Source: Plut-88900 sp963668115
Lineage (GTDB): Bacteria > Chloroflexota > Dehalococcoidia > Plut-88900
Reading direction: 5' to 3'
Length of the DNA: 64,000 nucleotides
Assembly: GCA_963668115.1 (NCBI GenBank)
Contig: OY764147.1
Coordinates: 496,001 to 560,000, forward strand
Below, one piece after another: positions 61,085-64,000 of this stretch; within the stretch, counting starts at the first letter, position 1, and each line of letters starts with the position of its first letter. The position numbers and the translations under genes are program-made. Under the pieces are notes generated by a model that saw only the letters and a program-made list of their open reading frames with translations, was not told where the DNA came from and made no database searches.

Positions 61085-63055
61085 TTAGATGGCTCGGGCG
61101 GTGCGGTGGCCGTCTACTACAGCGACTTCAATGTCCCTGGGTTGGAGGGCGTCTCCTATGGTGTGTAGGTTTGGGGCGCGGCCTTTGAGGTCCCGGTAGA
61201 GGGTGTCGACGGCTCGGCCGCCGGCGGCTATGACCACGGTGTCGACGCCCGTGATGTAGCGAGGCTCCCAGGTGACGACGTCATAGACGTAGAGGGAGTC
61301 TTCCAGGATTTCGAAGACGCCGGTGAAGGGGGTCATCTTGACGCCCTTGCGCAGCAGGCTTTCGTAGAGGTGCTGCCATAGGGGAGGCGTTATCTCCCGG
61401 CCCACGTACTGCAGGCCCGTGATGATCTCGACGGACTTGCCGTTGGAGACCAGGTAATCGGCGACGGTGGAGGCCTCGGGGAGGCCCTGGGTGTCGATAA
61501 CAACGACTCGCTCACCCAGTTCCGGCGACCCATTCAATACGTCCCAGGTTGTGAGCACGTTCCGGCCCTCCGCGCCGGGGATTTCGGGGGTGTAGGCGGT
61601 GGAGCCCGTGGCGACAACTACAGAGTCTGGGGATTCGGAGAGAACGAGGTCAGGAGTAGCCTCGGCGTTGAGCCGGATTTCGACGCCCAGCCTGCCGAGC
61701 TGGCGTTCGAAGAACAGGATAATCTCCTCGAAATGATCCCGATGCGGTGTCTTCATTATCAGGTTGAGCTGGCCCCCGAGCCTCGGGCCTTTTTCGAAGA
61801 GGACAACGTCGTGGCCTCTCATGGCAGCGGTGCGGGCGGCCTCCATGCCGGCCGGGCCTCCGCCTGCGATGACGACCTTTTTCTTCTCGGGCGCCGAGGG
61901 CAGGGTGCTCCAATCCTTCTCCCGACCGGTGACGGGGTTGTAGATGCACCCGACGCCCAGGCCGATGAGGATGTGGCCTGCGCAGCTCTGGTTGGTGCCG
62001 ATGCAGTAGCGGATCTCGTCCGAGCGTCCATCTTTGGCCTTGTTGGGGAGATGTGGGTCGGCGATGAGGGCGCGGACCATGCCGACCATGTCCACTACGC
62101 CATCGGCGACGAGCCGCTCGGCCAGGGCAGGAGAGTCGATGCGGCCGGCGCCGATGATGGGCAACCCGACGGTCTGCTTGATCTCGTTGGCCTTGTAGAT
62201 GTACTGGCCGGGCTCCCGGTAGTAGCTGGGCCAGTGGTCTGCGAAGGACTTGGGGTCGGGAATTGCGCCCTGCCAGACGTTCAAATAGTCGATGGCACCG
62301 GTGCGCTCCAGCAGGGGGGCGATGGCCTTTAGCTCCGACATGCCGACGCTGTAGTCGACCATATCGTCGTACATCCGTATGCCCAGGAGGAGGTCGGGGC
62401 CGAGGGCCTTGCGGCAGCTTTCGACGATCTCGTAGAGGAAGGTCATGCGCTCTTCGATGGTTGAGCCGCCGTATTTGTCGGTTCGGCGGTTAGAGTCGGG
62501 GCTCAGGAACCCGGCGACCAGGTAGCCCAGCCCAACCAGGAGTTCGACGCCGTCCAAACCGCCTTCGCGGACTCGGGTGGCGGCATCGAAGAACTGCTGG
62601 ACGGATTCCTCGACCTCCTCGGTGGACATCTCGTGGGGCATGTACTGGGGGCTGGCGAAGTGGGGTGGGGGGACGGCGGAGGGGGCCATGAGGGGTCGGC
62701 CTAGGACTCCCGCGGAATCGACGACAGCCCTGCCTCTGTGGCCGAGTTGTGCCAGGAGGGGGGTGTCGAACTCGTGGGTGGCGGCGGACATGCGTCTGTA
62801 AACGGGGATGACACGGTCGTCGTAGTTGGCCATGGAGAGGGGAATCTCGCCGTCGTTGTAGACGACACTATGACCGATGACGACCATGGCCGCTCCGCCC
62901 TTGGCCCGTTCCCGGACGTAGTGGACGTACCGGTCGTCGGGGAGGCCCCCTTCGCCCTGGTAGTGGGCGGCGTGGCCCGCGTTCACTATACGGTTCCTAA
63001 GGGTGTACTTGCCAACCCTTATGGGTTCGAACAGGTGAGGAAAGGGAGTCGCCAC
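61085..63055 (-). CDS. FadH/trimethylamine dehydrogenase-like flavoenzyme, 4Fe-4S ligand altered
   Basis: 656 residues from GTG 63055 (GGAG upstream); the frame is open further but only as antisense DNA. An N-terminal Old-Yellow-Enzyme TIM barrel (LFEPIRVGKYTLRNRIV, then LLVGLGYLVAGFLSPDSN) is joined to an FAD/NAD-binding domain (VIAGGGPAGMEAARTAAMRG). 2,4-dienoyl-CoA reductases and related dehydrogenases have this order. The Fe-S motif reads YCIGTNQSCAGH with a later Cys in GVGCIYNP. The family normally has C-x2-C-x3-C-x11-C, so the second Cys is Thr here (61990 region). The cluster may have three ligands or be changed. The substrate is an enoate or amine. Confidence 0.9.
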   Translation of the reverse strand: MATPFPHLFEPIRVGKYTLRNRIVNAGHAAHYQGEGGLPDDRYVHYVRERAKGGAAMVVIGHSVVYNDGEIPLSMANYDDRVIPVYRRMSAATHEFDTPLLAQLGHRGRAVVDSAGVLGRPLMAPSAVPPPHFASPQYMPHEMSTEEVEESVQQFFDAATRVREGGLDGVELLVGLGYLVAGFLSPDSNRRTDKYGGSTIEERMTFLYEIVESCRKALGPDLLLGIRMYDDMVDYSVGMSELKAIAPLLERTGAIDYLNVWQGAIPDPKSFADHWPSYYREPGQYIYKANEIKQTVGLPIIGAGRIDSPALAERLVADGVVDMVGMVRALIADPHLPNKAKDGRSDEIRYCIGTNQSCAGHILIGLGVGCIYNPVTGREKDWSTLPSAPEKKKVVIAGGGPAGMEAARTAAMRGHDVVLFEKGPRLGGQLNLIMKTPHRDHFEEIILFFERQLGRLGVEIRLNAEATPDLVLSESPDSVVVATGSTAYTPEIPGAEGRNVLTTWDVLNGSPELGERVVVIDTQGLPEASTVADYLVSNGKSVEIITGLQYVGREITPPLWQHLYESLLRKGVKMTPFTGVFEILEDSLYVYDVVTWEPRYITGVDTVVIAAGGRAVDTLYRDLKGRAPNLHTIGDALQPRDIEVAVVDGHRTARAI

Positions 63056-63066
63056 CTTCCGCTCCT

Positions 63067-64000
63067 TTACCGTACTGCGGCTTTGGCCTCGTTGGTGAGC
63101 TCGTAGGTGACGGGTTTCCGGTTGGGGTTGGGTATCTTCACGCTTAGCTTTTCGAGCTCGGGCCAGATGCTCTTCTTGAACTCGGTGCCGAAGGCGGCGC
63201 CTCCCACCCTTGCCAGCCGGTGGCCGGGCCAGCGACGCCGGATGATGTCCTGGCAATCGGTGCTCTTGAAGGCGCCGAGGGGACGCTCGCGGACTATGGT
63301 ACGGGCCATGTCCGCCCACGAATTGCCTTGAGCGGCGAGAGGGGCGGGGGCGAGGGGTGGGGGAGTCGGGGGCGCCTGTGAGATGGATGGTTGGGGCGAA
63401 GGCGTCGACACGGGACGTGCGGGCCGCCTGGAGACGCCGGAGCGGGGCCTGAGAGGAGGGTGAGCCCGACGGGAGCGGGAGTCCGCGGAAACCACATGCA
63501 GTAGATTTCGGGGGAAGAACTGCTTGACGTTGGCGGATAGGGACTTGTGCCGGTCGGTGACTGCCCAGAGGAAGGGTATCGGGTCCCGGGAGCCATCCAC
63601 CTCGTCGCGGATGGCGCCATAGAGGGAAATGAAGTCGCTGTCGTCGCTGAAGACGACGATATGAGCAATCCTGCCGCGCACGAAGTCTGCGATGGCGTTG
63701 GTGGCGATGGCGATGTCGGCGGAGTTCTTGGACGAGTCGCGGCTGAAGTGCTGGATGCCCTTGACGATGACCTGGACGCCGCCGAACTGGTCGACCGTCC
63801 ACAGGCGCCAGAGCTCGGCCTGGTCAGCTCGGACGTAGAGGGTCATGCGGGACGGGGATGGAGCGGCTTCAGGCCAGTTGTGCATGAGTGAGGATATGAG
63901 GGTTTGGGCGTCTTCCTGGAGGTTCTCGACGTCGATATATACGCCGGACCCCTTGGAGCCTTTGTTAGTTCTATAGTTCAGAGTTTTGCCTCCGGGATTG
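63067..64000 (-). CDS. NYN-domain protein with C-terminal OST-HTH/LOTUS-like domain, 5' end cut by window edge
   Basis: The frame is open to the right edge, so the start is missing. The visible part begins GGKTLNYRTNKGSKGSGVYI, followed by DVENLQ (NYN nuclease start with the catalytic Asp). Then come QVIVKGIQHFSRDSSKNSADIAIATNAI and VVFSDDSDFISL with the acidic triad. A proline-rich linker (about 145-185 in the visible part) and a final domain, ADMARTIVRERPLGAFKS then WPGHRLARVGGAAFG, resemble OST-HTH/LOTUS, which binds RNA. It is probably an RNA-cleaving or RNA-binding protein. It lies 11 bp upstream of the flavoenzyme gene on the same strand. Confidence 0.85.
   Translation of the reverse strand, partial: NPGGKTLNYRTNKGSKGSGVYIDVENLQEDAQTLISSLMHNWPEAAPSPSRMTLYVRADQAELWRLWTVDQFGGVQVIVKGIQHFSRDSSKNSADIAIATNAIADFVRGRIAHIVVFSDDSDFISLYGAIRDEVDGSRDPIPFLWAVTDRHKSLSANVKQFFPRNLLHVVSADSRSRRAHPPLRPRSGVSRRPARPVSTPSPQPSISQAPPTPPPLAPAPLAAQGNSWADMARTIVRERPLGAFKSTDCQDIIRRRWPGHRLARVGGAAFGTEFKKSIWPELEKLSVKIPNPNRKPVTYELTNEAKAAVR

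Noticed and set aside
63055..63802. N-terminal extension of the FadH-like ORF to 905 residues
   Set aside because: The extra 249 residues are antisense-like and overlap the NYN-domain gene; GTG 63055 with a ribosome site gives normal length.

Overview
The window is about 64 kb of GC-rich bacterial chromosome (roughly 60% G+C by eye) and is almost entirely coding. Several traits suggest an uncultured Chloroflexota lineage of the Dehalococcoidia/SAR202 type: a SUF-only iron-sulfur operon, siroheme-type tetrapyrrole genes, many zinc alcohol dehydrogenases and other oxidoreductases, a Uma2 endonuclease, a DnaB/DnaD/DnaI-like primosome cluster and many TTG/GTG starts. This placement is inferred from gene content, since no 16S gene is present. 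No complete prophage, IS transposase or CRISPR array is visible.

Layout. 1-2.1 kb: two tandem zinc alcohol dehydrogenases (minus). 2.3-2.9 kb: a PH-domain membrane protein. 3-8.2 kb: the suf operon, sufB-sufC-sufD-sufS-sufU (minus), with sufD broken by three apparent one-base indels. 8.5-11.1 kb: fumarase and a third alcohol dehydrogenase, convergent on a shared terminator. 11.2-15.9 kb: rpsU-yqeY behind a consensus promoter, then purQ, a frameshifted CPBP protease and purL. 15.9-20.7 kb: rplI with a very long acidic tail, dnaB, dnaD and a helicase loader with two AAA+ domains. 20.7-25.7 kb: HIT, PAC2, and a small catabolic set (Ldh-type dehydrogenase, ProC-like reductase, RraA, 2-hydroxyacid dehydrogenase). 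25.7-27.3 kb: non-coding, repeat-rich DNA. 27.5-34.3 kb: a tight tetrapyrrole operon (minus) running SirC, HemC, CobA-HemD, HemB, DUF1802, aldo/keto reductase and fused AhbA-AhbB. 34.3-42.1 kb: a VTT membrane protein, two MFS transporters, Maf, a TrmA/RlmD-type methyltransferase, a MoxR-like ATPase and YvcK. 42.1-45.5 kb: a second copy of the large repeat, phased 11-bp repeats, and an AT-richer pair, DUF5131 and TcmP. 45.5-50.1 kb: Uma2, an LLM oxidoreductase, a sugar epimerase and a VWA protein. 50.1-54.5 kb: toxin-antitoxin modules, a HesB-like protein, an M20 amidohydrolase and a BNR-repeat protein. 54.6-64 kb: a thioredoxin/NHL protein, a small coiled-coil protein, a thiolase/DUF35 pair, a TreT-like glycosyltransferase, a Cys/Met-metabolism PLP enzyme, tRNA-Gly(TCC), an FadH-like flavoenzyme and a NYN/OST-HTH protein cut by the right edge.

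Main discoveries. Two genes contain one in-frame TGA exactly where the family has a functional cysteine: the metal-binding Cys of an M20D amidohydrolase and the nucleophilic Cys of a thioredoxin-like CxxC. Each TGA is followed at 22-27 nt by a hairpin with GU at its apex, as expected of a bacterial SECIS. They are strong candidates for selenoproteins. Second, a 635-670 bp non-coding element occurs twice, 16.7 kb apart. Its hairpins are conserved and it contains a 15-bp long-range inverted repeat, so it may be an undescribed structured RNA or non-autonomous mobile element. Other unusual points are the tandem-AAA+ helicase loader, the roughly 230-residue acidic tail on L9, a Maf gene that appears to start at ATT, and helically phased direct repeats upstream of yvcK.
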